Shown here piece by piece: positions 43,338-54,680 of a stretch of DNA of 64,000 nucleotides. The translations under genes and the position numbers were made by a program. The notes beneath the pieces were generated by a model, which saw only the letters and a list, made by a program, of their open reading frames with translations, was not told the origin of the DNA and made no database searches. Source of the stretch: Agrocybe praecox. Taxonomy: Eukaryota; Basidiomycota; Agaricomycetes; Agaricales; Agrocybaceae. Where the stretch lies: assembly GCA_964017145.1 (NCBI GenBank), contig OZ024841.1, positions 2,046,001-2,110,000 of the forward strand. Reading direction: 5' to 3'. Position 1 is the stretch's first letter. Each line of letters opens with the position of its first letter.

Positions 43338-44236
43338 ACAACTCGTCGGCTTCTTTGCTTTTGTTCTTTCATTTCATTCCATTGGTTTTTTCTTCTTTGT
43401 CCTTTCTACTTTACTCACTCAACGCCGTTTTCACTGTTGTCCTCATTCTCTTATTGAACTATCACATGCATGCAATTCACATTTTCGGTTTAGTTGGCAT
43501 ATCGTCTCTCAAGGAGACACATTATTAAAGTTACACATTGCATGTAATAGACGAGCGGACCAATGATCGTCCGACTCAACTCACGATAACGTTACTATTA
43601 GTACTTGTTTCTCATCATAACTCCAACATATTCATCTCTCTACCTGTATCCTTTACCGACCAGCTTTTGTCCTGTTTTTTTCATCTTCAATACTATTCTC
43701 GTCACCCCATTTTTTGCATCTTTGACCATCGCCATTGGCTCACGGCCAGCTTTCGGAACATTCCTCTCATACATTATTTCACTCACCCGTTATTTTTCGA
43801 CGATTGAATTTACCTACTCCTAACGACTGCCTTTACATTTTATGTATCATACGCAATTGGTTTGACATATATAGCACATACCCCAGTCCCTTGCAAGAAA
43901 GAATTAGTACGGCACCACCACTCAGCATACCGTCCGTATATCTCTCTAGGTTTGTCGTTGTATGCGTATCCTTTTCATAGGTGAGTAGCCACTTTGGAAT
44001 CGTGTACATGGCGATAGCTAATTATGAAAACTTTTGCCCACCAGACCTATTTACAAATGATGGAAAATAAGACCTTTTCTGCGCAAAATCATGAGACTTG
44101 TCAGATGGCCGATGCCGGCATATGAAGCGTTTTTCTTATTAATTGTCAAGAATCAAGTTCCGAAAGTATAAAGGTAGAGTTCCAGCATGATAATGCTGTT
44201 ACTTTCACCCGCTCTCCACCAATATTTTTTCCAAAT
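43338..44236. other. Intergenic, KAP95 3' flank and oxygenase promoter
   Basis: About 900 bp. The first part is T-rich, as expected of a 3' UTR. A frame at 43538-43823 reads like T-rich chance coding. No gene or clear element is seen. Confidence 0.5.
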
Positions 44237-45561
44237 ATGTCGTATCCACCGTTTCCTACTGACGTACCCGTTCACGACCTTCTTGTGGTAGACCTGAACT
44301 TACTCAGAGAAGGCGATGAAGCACAGGCTGATATTTTATGGAAAGCAGCTACTACATGGGGTTTTTGGTAGTGAGTGAAGCTTCAACTTGGTGCTCGAGA
44401 TTGATCATTGACTTTTGCAACCAATTTGTGCAGCTTGAAGAACCACGAAGGAGTGAAATACACTGATTCCATGTTCGAAATGGGAAAACAGACACTTGAC
44501 CTCCCACTTGACGAAAAGATGAAGTATTGGCAAGGTGGAGGAGGCGGATCTGCTGGGTACCACTTACTGTTTATTCATTAATATTGGGAGACGATAACAC
44601 TAACGCATATCATTATGTCACTGTTAGCTATAGGCCTGCGGGATCGAGATACACAGATGCGAATGGGTCAGTGGATCTCAGCGAATTCATAAACGTCGCG
44701 AAGGACGATGCAATTGCCTATCCTATGGTCGTCCATACGCCATATCCACCTCCTGTCAACGCCTGCATTGAAAAGACGGTCAGGCCCTTCACAGCATCTT
44801 GTCTCGAGTCCTGCGAGGTTTTGATGAAGGTCTTTAACGACAAATTAGGCCTCCCTGAGAATACGCTCTATGACCTTCATCTACCAGAGAAAAGATGTCA
44901 ATCTGAATCACGATGTATTAGAGTGCCTCCTGTCAAGCAGGCGAGCACGATAGCTCTGGGAGTTCACACAGATTTCGGAAGGTATGCTGAAAACTGATCA
45001 GTCCTAGAAATGCACCACGCGATCAGTTGTCTGACTCCAGCTTCTTGTTCAGTCTTTCTTTCCTTGTGAACCGTCTTGGAGGGCTACAAGTGCTCGCAAA
45101 AAATGGTACGCAAGAGGAATGGAAATATGTCAAGGTAAATCTATATGCATGTTCGTTAAGTTGACCTTAACTTTTGATCGTTTAGCCTATTCCCGGATAC
45201 ATGATCTGTAACATTGGAGACACCTTAAGTTTCCTCAGTGGTGGCATCCTCAAGTCATCGACGCATCGTGTTTTGTATGTGTCACTTTACGGGTTCTCGT
45301 CATAGAGTTTAGCTGAACATATGAATTTCGTACAGACCACCTCCTGGAGAGCAAGCAGACCATGAACGTTGGTCGTTGGTTTATTTCTCCAGACCAACGG
45401 ACGACGTCTACCTGGAACCATTGTCTAATAAAAGTGCTGCTATTGCGGAGGCATTGAGTTCTTCGGGGAGGGATGAAAAGGCTTTCGCTCCAGGAATGAC
45501 TGCCGCGCAGTGGCTGGTGAAAAGGCAGCTACAATATCGACCCGAGGGACTTAAGACTTAA
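44237..45561 (+). CDS. 2-oxoglutarate/Fe(II)-dependent dioxygenase (isopenicillin-N-synthase-like)
   Basis: Predicted non-heme iron oxygenase of the IPNS/DIOX family; substrate unknown. ATG at 44237 begins MSYPPFPTDVPVHDLLVVDL. Exon 2 gives LKNHEGVKYTDSMFEMGKQT, part of the N-terminal DIOX_N domain that includes the family's (F/Y)-x-NHG-type segment WGFWYLKNHEG. The Fe(II) facial triad is visible as HTDFGSLSFL (H-x-D) and STHRV (distal H). The 2-oxoglutarate-binding R-x-S is RWS in ERWSLVYFSRP. Five or six exons, with stop at 45559-45561. No biosynthetic cluster surrounds it: the neighbours are importin beta and malate dehydrogenase. It is complete. It is convergent with malate dehydrogenase, with only 164 bp between the stops. 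Confidence 0.9.
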
Positions 45562-45725
45562 CTGTCATATATCAGCCCGGCCAATCCAACTTCAAAACTA
45601 AACTTCAACCAATCTTATGGATATTTTTTAGGTTCATTTCTGTCAAGATGTGGTCTATTGCCCATTTATCTATACATACAACAATATCGTCATCTTCCCT
45701 CGATTCATGACTATTATACAACACT

Positions 45726-47263
45726 CTACAGTCTGGGCTCTTTTTGCGCTTCGGCTGCCTCTTTGTCGTAAGCCTCAGTAACAAATTTAATACCCTAGAG
45801 AAATGATAATGAGTTGATGGTTTTTAACTCAAGAAAATGACCATACAGTTTCAATGTTCTTGATGAGTTCTGGGATAGCAGCCTTAACGAGGGCCTCCTC
45901 AGCCTCGGTGATCTTTCCGAGAGGGTTGATTTTGGTGACGCCCTCGGCCTATTTCAAGAGAAATGGCAAGTCAATGATCAATTATTTACGAACTAGGTTC
46001 AATGGAAAAGACGTACTCCGAGCTCGACATTTGACGAGAAGAACGCAAGCTCTTGACCAAGTTCTTTAGTGAGAGCAGCACCGCCCGCAGCATCAGCTGT
46101 GACGCTAACGTAGCTGGGTACAACAATACCCTTCTCGCCCTTGACAGCGCGAATGACTTTGTTGGCAAATTCAGCACCGGCGTACGCCATTGAGAGGGTA
46201 GCCGATCCAGCACCATCCTTAGCCTTGACGACTTCATCACCACCGAATTGGATACGGTTAACAAGGGTGTCGAGCGACTCTTTGGCGAAGTTGGCAGGAA
46301 GAGGGTGGGATGATTGGGAAAGGAGAGGAACAATCTACGAATAGATGATTAAAAATGCAGTTCACTAGGTCAAGGAAATTTCTCGCACGGTGACACCACT
46401 GTGGCCACCAACAACGGGCACTACGACATCCTTGGAGAGTGAAAGGTCGCCAAGAATTTCAGAGACGAAAGTGGACGCGCGAACAACGTCGAGGGTGGTA
46501 ACACCGAAAAGACTGATAAAAACGTCAGAATCTGACGTATTGCAGAATAGAGTAAAATAATTACCGTTTGGGGTCAAAGACGCCAAGTTTCTTGAAGACT
46601 TCGGCAACGATAGGAACGGTGGAGTTAACGGGATTAGAGATAACAAGGACGAAGGCTTTAGGAGCGGTTGTGGCAATTCCAGTGGCCAGGCCTTTCACGA
46701 TTCCTGCGTTGATCTAAATCCCTTGTAAGGAATGGTTGCAAATGGCCAATGTAACTAAACACACCTTGAAGAGATCATCACTGATTGATTATTCTCTGAT
46801 CAACTAACCGAACCCCAATGATGTTAGATAACGCGAACGTACCGAGTCATCTATTGAGATCGTCAGTACGCAGAAACTCTACGATAAATGAGATACGTAC
46901 TCCGGGTTTCCTAGGGACACCAGCAGGGATAACAACAATGCTTGCACCGGTCAAAGTCTTTGCCAAGCCATCGTTAGGGGGGAGATAACCCTCGACCTTG
47001 GCTGGGGTTGAGATGTGAGAGAGATCGGCGGCGACTCCAGGGGTGTTAACAATATCATAAAGACCAAGCTGAGCATTAAAGTCAGTACTTTTCTCCTCGA
47101 CGCGTCCTCCATCGACTCGCCTCAGTAACCAGGGGGTTTGCCTTCAAGAGAAGGGCCAAAGGTTGGCCGATACCGCCTGAACAACACAGGAGTCAATCCG
47201 ACGGAAAAACATTGCTGATGGAATGTACCCACCAGCAGCTCCAAGGACAACAGCTTTAACCAT
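45726..47263 (-). CDS. NAD-dependent malate dehydrogenase
   Basis: Interconverts malate and oxaloacetate with NAD. The ATG at 47263 starts directly with the Rossmann fold ([11 protein letters not shown], spliced to [11 protein letters not shown]; GxGGxxG with phase-1 intron). Further blocks: [86 protein letters not shown] and the catalytic His motif [15 protein letters not shown]. The end is [11 protein letters not shown], stop at 45726. With no N-terminal presequence it should be the cytosolic or peroxisomal form. The terminal PRL resembles but does not meet the usual PTS1 pattern ([SAC]-[KRH]-[LM]), so peroxisomal import is uncertain. About seven introns. Confidence 0.95.
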
Positions 47264-47911
47264 TCTGAATAGTTTTAGGTGGATGTGGTGGATGTATAAA
47301 GGGAAGGGGAGTAGATGCGACGCGATGTCCCAATCTGGGGAAGAAGATATTACTTTGCCATAATCACGTGAACCGATAATCTCAACCCATCGGCGGCGGC
47401 GGCTGAGCGCGACCCGTCTTGCACCGTTCTGTTCTCGTCCAATTCTTTCCGCACACGGAAAATACGGAATCATTTGGGTCACGCCAGCACGACACAAAAC
47501 GCCAGAGTACCTTCCACGTCGCAAATGTCAAAAATTATAGGATCAAGTCGGAATGCATAGAATGTTCATTTATATATGTTTCTGGGCCAGATTTAAACCT
47601 GGTGAGTGGAAAGGCATGCATTGGGAAAGCTCTCAAAGCCAGTAGGAGTGATGCATGAAATGCCGAGTCATGATGCAGGTTTTAGCGACCGCATGAACCA
47701 ACTTGGCAATTATTGCCTTCTGTGGATCAAACTCAAAAACATGTGTCATATCCCAATAACCGGCAAATAAAACACGCGCTAAAGATATACAAGCGAGGTA
47801 GTCGAGAATAACGAATTCAGTATTGTTGCTAATTACATACATTATGATACATACTTGGGAAATAAATAAATATGTCAAGAAAAACATCATACATCAATCC
47901 AATTTCCCTCA
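47264..47911. other. Intergenic, malate dehydrogenase promoter
   Basis: About 650 bp upstream of malate dehydrogenase and 3' of the F-box-like gene. No gene seen. Nothing beyond GC-rich sequence near 47390-47410 stands out. Confidence 0.5.
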
Positions 47912-49422
47912 TCATTTCGACATTGCACTGTAATGGATGAAGTTGGGGACAATGATAACGTCGAATCGGAACTTGGACCGAGAGTTCACCTCCGGGAATA
48001 CGTTGCGCACATAAGCGGATGCCTTTTCCTGAAATTCGTGCTCGTCATACTGATCTTGACGACACAGATACGAGTTGAAGTTAAAGATGAGGACGACGTG
48101 CTGGAGTGTATCAAAGCGAGGATGCGAGAAGAGGTCGTCCAACAACGTATATGGATATCCTCTGACGATATCTAAAGGGCTCTTGTCTGATTTTCTGCTG
48201 TATAGAAGCATCTTCAGCGTAATTTTTTGAAGACTGGGTGGGAGGTAAGGTTGATGCAGGAGATTGCATATTTGTTGCATACAGCTCCATCCAGGATTCT
48301 TGTAGGACGTGGATACATGGCTTATGCTGAGGTATTTCAAATTAGAGAGCTTGTGGAGATCTAGGGGTCCTGCCGACTTTCCGTCTTCTCTGTCTACGCG
48401 TGGACGTAAATTAACCTTAGAAATATTATCACTAGAAAGAAAGAGGACTTACAACGCAGATTAAGTTCCAAATCATTCAAAGAAGACACTGCGCCTTGCA
48501 GTATACGAGCGGTCTTTTCGTAATGTGCAACGTGATGGATTTGTACTCTCAACTTTTTGAGACACGAAAAAACCACATCAGGGCCATTACTCCGGTCAGG
48601 CGTCAAGTCGAGAATGTTCAACAACACGAATGAATGATCAATGTCGAGTGATTCCAAACGTATTACCCCTCCTTCCGGTAGTGGCGGCTCGTTTTTATGT
48701 TTGTCGACATCAACGTTGGACATGACAGTGGGCACATGAAGATCCTCTATTCGAAGGGTTTCTCCAACAAGACGGATTTCTGACAAGCTGATGTTTTGAA
48801 GAGTTGAATTTCTAAAAATATCCCGAGGAACATTCGTAAACCGCGATAAATGGAGAGTTGTGAGTGACGGGTTGCGGCACAAGGTATAAAAAGCATCCAA
48901 GAAATCAACATTAAACGAGGTCCAGTCAAACGTCAGACCAGGTTGACCAGCAACTCCTAGAGTGAGAGATAGTGATCTAGGACTCCCGCTCAACTCCCCC
49001 GATTTGACTATCTTCCTGAAAATATTTGCTAATGTCCCGTCGTCCAATGTTGGGCGAACCATAGTCGTTGGCCCCGTCATGTAAATCGAGATGGATTTAA
49101 TGTAGGTTGATACACTATTCATTCCCGACCAATGGTCGGTATTTAAGATTTGCAAGAGAAGACGGATGCGTGGTGTTGCAGAATGCAAATGTGCCGACGT
49201 GCCACGAATATCGATATGGGCGAATAGATGTCCATGAGCACGATGTCGAAGTGCCCAGGAACCCAAAGCAATTGACGCAAGGGTCTGCCGTTGCGCAATG
49301 GGGTCTGTATCTCGAGCGACTTCATCAATGATATTGTCGATAAGTTCAGTTGGTATAAACCGAGGTGACGTCATGTCCAACACTTGATGTGTATCGCAAC
49401 CGTTTTCGAGGACGGGAAGCAT
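47912..49422 (-). CDS. F-box-like/LRR-like protein
   Basis: Probable substrate adaptor of an SCF ubiquitin ligase. Basidiomycetes have many such genes with unknown targets. ATG at 49422; an in-frame ATG at 49374 (MTSPRFIPTELIDNIIDEV) is an alternative. Residues after it match the F-box start with a P-x-E-(L/I)-x-x-x-I-(I/L) core, followed by ALGSWALRHRAHGHLFAHID. The rest has irregular leucine-rich segments, such as FYTLCRNPSLTTLHLSRFT and LSNLKYLSISHVSTSYKNP. A ~60 bp phase-1 intron near 48393-48450 joins LNDLELNLR to REDGKSAGPLDLHKL. Stop at 47912. It borders the gene-poor region. Confidence 0.75.
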
Positions 49423-52400
49423 AGAAAAGCAGAACAGAAGCGGGCTTACTGTTGAAGTAGAGAAAGAGGAAGAGAAAGAGAGGGAAGAGCCAGAGTAAGA
49501 TATAAAGTTTTGGTTCAAAAAATGGTCCTTGATGTGCCTGTCCCATCAATTATTCATGATTCAACACCCTGCGCCTCTGGGCAAATGCTCCCAAACCTTA
49601 CGCTCGATTGAATAACCACAGCCCTGCAGATTACGTGTTAAGGATTGCTTCGTGTCTCTTCCATGTACTCTTACACGAGGTGAAGACGAGATATAAAAAG
49701 TTCGAGGGAAAAAGAGGGCACCAAAGTTGAACATTTTATTGGACTAGATGTCAGGAATCATACAACAGAAGAAAAGCTAAAAGGTTTTGAACATACCGCC
49801 AGTCCCCGAACCGCGGAATGAGAAAAGATTGATTACCAAGGGACGGACTGTGGAGGGTATGATGCCTTGCATATATCTTGAACCGACATGTAGAGAAGAA
49901 TCAGAGTTTCGACAGCAGGCCAACCTCTCGTTTATGACCTTAGAAAAGAAAGCGCAGCTGATGTCGCGTAAAATGAACTCGTCCCACTCGTCCTGTGTGG
50001 TTCTTAGCATTGAGTTGGATTTGATCTGTTTAAATTCAACGGGGATTCATTCAATATTTTGCGAGAATTACAGGCCGATTCAGACGCAAATATTTTTGTT
50101 CGTTTCCAACCCCCAGAAAACGATTCAAAGATGAATGGGTCAGACGATCCCATATACAGCCCACAAATCCGAACTGAGGAAGAGTGTAAGTAAAATAGTA
50201 CGGCCTTAGCGGTAATTAACTCATTTCACTCACTGCATCCCTGAATCCTTTAACTCATTCGTACAAGTAGTGACATTGCTGCGCACAAGTTAGAACGTGG
50301 AATACCTGGAATACCCAAGATAAACGTGCAATTCTTCGCAGCGTGTCCCAGAGAAGGGTTTCAACAGGTTTCCTTGGATCCCTTTTGAGCTGGAAAAATA
50401 GATAGCAAAGATAGCAAAGACACCATCGATAATCAACTATCAACATGATATGCCCTTAGCCCAAGGAGAACGGAATCTGCTTGGAGGAATCCGTCCGCGG
50501 CTGTCTAGGTTTGGTCTCTGCACGTTATAGCCATGATCAAGGAAGCTTGGCTCACCACCCAAAGCAGTTCAAGATTCAGAATGACAAAAGGGAGGCGCAA
50601 ATAACTTTTTACAGGAGAAAATGTAGAAGTGGCGCATTGGATGAAAAAACAAGAATTTGGTGTGCATAGCTTCATCCAGGTTGAAGTAAAAGGGTGAGTC
50701 GAATGGGCATAACTGCACATTGCACTTGAAAGCAGACTGGTTATCTAGCCCTGGCCAGGCGATAGAACGTTAGAGGAAAGGCTGTGATACGCGACGCGGA
50801 GAAAGGGAGAAAAGTACGTGACCAAGAGCGTGACAGATTTGATCCGGTCACATATCACCCCCTTCAAGAATCAAGTTCCTTGGGTCAACCGGTCACGGCC
50901 GTCATAAATCTGAAAATATTTTCTGCAAGGTGGACTCTCTGTTTCATTCTTAGTAGTTTCCGCTTTTACATCGTTGGAAAAAATTACTATTACCTCCCCT
51001 CGGAAGGTTTGTTATGGCTCGCCGGGTGTGACATCCAGATAAGCGCCCAGAAGTACATCAATCCAAAATGGCCGGTCGATTAGTCAATTCAAGATCCCTA
51101 AGCAACACATACTTACTCGTAGATATTGAACTCGTATTCATGTATACTTCTTTAAGTCGTTCATTCCCTCATGTCGTGTGTATCCGCAAAGGTAGAGGAG
51201 CCCCTGGCTCCTGGCGCAGATCAGGTACTAGGACTTGTAATGGCCCTAAAGTCGCATCAAAACCGCAAAATGTCTGAATCATTCTCACGTACTTGTGAAT
51301 AAGACCTTCCTATCTAAACTAAGTTCTCGGTCCTGTATTCTAGGACCTACTTGCCTCATGCGGTAGTCAATTCATTCTATTATTGATTTTGATCTTCAAC
51401 GAATTGTCGTAGAAGCTTGTCGTATGTCTCATGATATAGTACCTCCACAGAAGCAAAAATCAGAGTAAAAAATGCGTCATACCTCACAATTGCGCCAGAG
51501 AATCCTTAGGACTAAGGTGGGGCCTCTCGTATATCGAAGGACTCGCATGGTAATTATAAAAAGAAGTGAAAGTCGTCAAAATACGGCGGACCATAAAGTT
51601 GGATGAGCTCACATACCAGCTCATTCATAGCACACCATCGCTCGGTCTTCACCTAATCACCCTCCTTAAGCAGATAGTTCTCTAGTGCAACTAGATGCTC
51701 TTCTTTATACCAAAGGCCTATTATCTACTCGTGAAGTTTGAAAGAAAAAGAAGCAATATTAACATCATATGTATTCTCGACATGTGGCAACACATCAACC
51801 TTTAGGTCGGGCCCGTCTCTTCACCGTGTACATGAAAGACTCCATCTTCAAGTTTCTCCGAGTCGAAAATCTATCAACAATGGACGCATGCAACGGGAGA
51901 TGATTTCAAGTAGCATCGGGGGTAAGTAGCCCTGGGCGACCTATTCAATTCCTCTAGCTACATCGATGAACGTCTTGCTGGCGCCAGAAATCCACACGAA
52001 ACTATCTTGGTTTCATCTGACGCGCCTTCGAAATTTCGGACATCGACGTTACTTACTGGCCGATGAGTCACAGACAATACAATGTACTAAATTTATACCC
52101 CACGAACATAGTGAAATTTTGCATGTTTGGGGTGAACGTCGGATCGAATATGTTACTATCTACCGCAGTCCTTCATGATCGATCCGCGCGTTCATGCACA
52201 CAATATCCATAGAATTCAAGGGAAGCGTTGAGCATGTCATCCGCCGCTCCAGGGAGCACGGAAGCGATTCCAAAGTTTGGGTATGGGTAAGGTACCGAGT
52301 ATTTAGCTGATGTATTCGTTGATTAAACGGGGGGTAACATCTTTCAGCGGGGCGTAAGATTACTTTTCGGCGATGTGTGCTACGGCGATCTTTCTCTCTC

Positions 52401-54157
52401 TCACGCGCATCTCTCCATCTTGTCGGAATCATATTTCTTCAGTCCTCTTAATTAATCTAACGACCGCTTCACCCCAAAGAATCGACGGTATATCGTTTTC
52501 TGATGGTCACCCACACAGCCCCAAGCTTCGGGAGGATAAATCGTACACACACGCTATAAATGCAACGACATGTATTATACACAGTAATCACCTGAGCAAT
52601 ATTGACAAAACTAAAGATTACCGTTAGACTCACACGGCATGACATGGGCATATTCTGTATTGGCCAAGAGTTCAGCGAGTAGGGATGCGGTAACTAGTAA
52701 GCAACTGTATAAAACGGCGAATCTCACTCTGAGCAAGAACACAAGAAGCAGTGAGCGATTTGTATGTAAGGGCAAGAAAATATCTTTTAAGGACACCGAA
52801 TAGCGGAGTTGACGGTGTTTACACTACACCAAGAGAATGTTCTGGGTGGTTTCAGTGTTACGGTAACTGTTTCCCCCTTTGCCATCCTTCTTTGCTTCTT
52901 TCGAAGCTCGAGAATACCAGTAGACACACGAGGAAGTAAACACATTTGGTCGGAGATTCACTTGACCTACGACATATCTATTTTTATCAGTGATCTAATC
53001 CAATACTCACTCACACCCACGCCTGACGACTTGCAGAGGAGAAGAAGTATACGTAGCGAGCATCATATATATTGACCGACGTTACCAGATGCTTTGTATG
53101 CTCTTCTTTGATTTTTCGAGGAACCTCCTGCCCTTGAAATATATGGCAATTCATGCTTGTGGACTTGTGTGTGTAGAGATTATTCTTGAAACACCGAAAC
53201 ACCGAGGCCCATATATATAGTTCATACTCAAGGGACGCAATAAATACGATAGAAGTCGAGAATCGCGGCATCCAGTATAATTCAAAGCACATACTAACTT
53301 ACACTCATCACGATATAATTACGGTGAGAGCCTTGCATAATGTCAAGCTATGAATAGACCGATCTCATGATATGGGCAAATGTTATTATATCTATTATAT
53401 GATACCTTTACCAAGCCACTAACCTGGATAATCTATTCGAGTTTGATCTCCTGTTGACATAAGCCGTCATTTTTTCCATAGATATACTCCAAGGATGGTC
53501 ATAAATATCCGTCATATAATTCAAAGACTGCCACGACACGATGGCGTATAGTATGTGCTCGGAGAAACAGTCTTACAGATATAAGAGAAACGCACTGCTG
53601 GATCCATTATACTGCTTCAAGCTTCTTCTATATGGGCGCTTGGCATGTTCATGAACAGTGTGGCCATTAAACTTATGCCAAATTACACGCGGGCTGCGCA
53701 CGTCCACCTTTGACATATCCATACAGCAGTGTCCACGCCTGGCCCCTGTTAAAGCGGACTATACGAAGTCCGGTCACGTTCCTACCCCACTCTTTCACCT
53801 TGCTTTGCTCTTTCTGAGCCTGAGCGTCCCAGGGCTTTATACATGTTTGGTATTCTGTAACCGAGGGTGCAGCCATACAGTCCTGGGTATCCACTGCCAA
53901 ATTATAGCCAGGGTGTGCTGTATATACGTGACTCACCAGAGTAGTTTTACGCGGTGTATATACGCACGGACGTATGTCTGGCTCCATCATTCCAAAACAG
54001 CGAGGCGTACGCACGTACGCCCACGCGCAATCCCGCACGCGTTGTCCGCGGGGGCCTTATCCTCGTATGGGTGTGACATAGCGCACAGTAACACAACCAA
54101 CGCACCGGCGCTCGTGATGATGACGCTCGTACAGCAAGATTAAATGTGCGCGGCGTT
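49423..54157. other. Gene-poor region, left part
   Basis: About 4.7 kb. No family-like protein, splice-supported gene or mobile element was recognised. Frames up to ~160 codons (for example 53658-54143) look like chance: they are Cys/His/Arg-rich in a mixed way with no motif. Short AT-rich and TATATA-type stretches recur (52.6-53.6 kb). Confidence 0.5.
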
Positions 54158-54680
54158 TCAATCAGAAAATGAGGCGACTTTGCGGTATTTTACACACGCA
54201 CATAGCGGCATTGGTGGGTAGCAACGTGACGAGGCGAGCCTATGAGCGGGCGCTAAGCGTGAATTGGGCCGCGACAGTGCCAATGGGTTATGAGCTGAGG
54301 TAATGGCAATTTAGCAAAGCACCCCAAAATCAAATTTCTGACACTGGAAAGAACACATACTTGCACACACACACTCCCGCGTCTCGTGTCAACGTTCCCA
54401 CCACCAGCAAGAATAACCCGCAGGAGCACGTTGCCAGTGAGTAGGTAAGACGAAAGGATACCCACACGCAGGTCCATGATGATCACCCCCCTTCCCTCGG
54501 AATCTCCGCCGTTCATCGGCGTAGCTGTTGTCACAGGTCGCCGTGCAACCACGCCTATATCTGTCGATGTCGATTTGGACGCCACAGGCGTTGGAATCTA
54601 TCCGTGCAAGGAGATAATATTAGCGTGTCTTTTCAGGCACTCACGGTTGTACGGGAGAGACTTCCTCGATCGGGAACCTG
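54158..54680 (-). CDS. Speculative two- or three-exon gene
   Basis: Weak call. A frame with VASKSTSTDIGVVARRPVTT and GVIIMDLRVGILSSYLLTGN is bounded upstream by a good intron (GTGAGTGCC donor, GCTAAT branch, GGATAG acceptor, about 54598-54646). Downstream lies a 66 bp intron (GTATGTG donor, GCTAAA branch, CTCAG acceptor) leading to HNPLALSRPNSRLAPAHRLA and a stop at 54158. No start codon is identified upstream and no family is recognised. The splice signals are better than the protein sequence. Confidence 0.2.

Noticed and set aside
44237..47263. Oxygenase plus malate dehydrogenase as a metabolite cluster
   Set aside because: No backbone enzyme, transporter or regulator nearby; malate dehydrogenase is housekeeping.
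53658..54143. 161-codon plus-strand frame
   Set aside because: Random-looking composition, no motif, and an equally long frame lies on the opposite strand.
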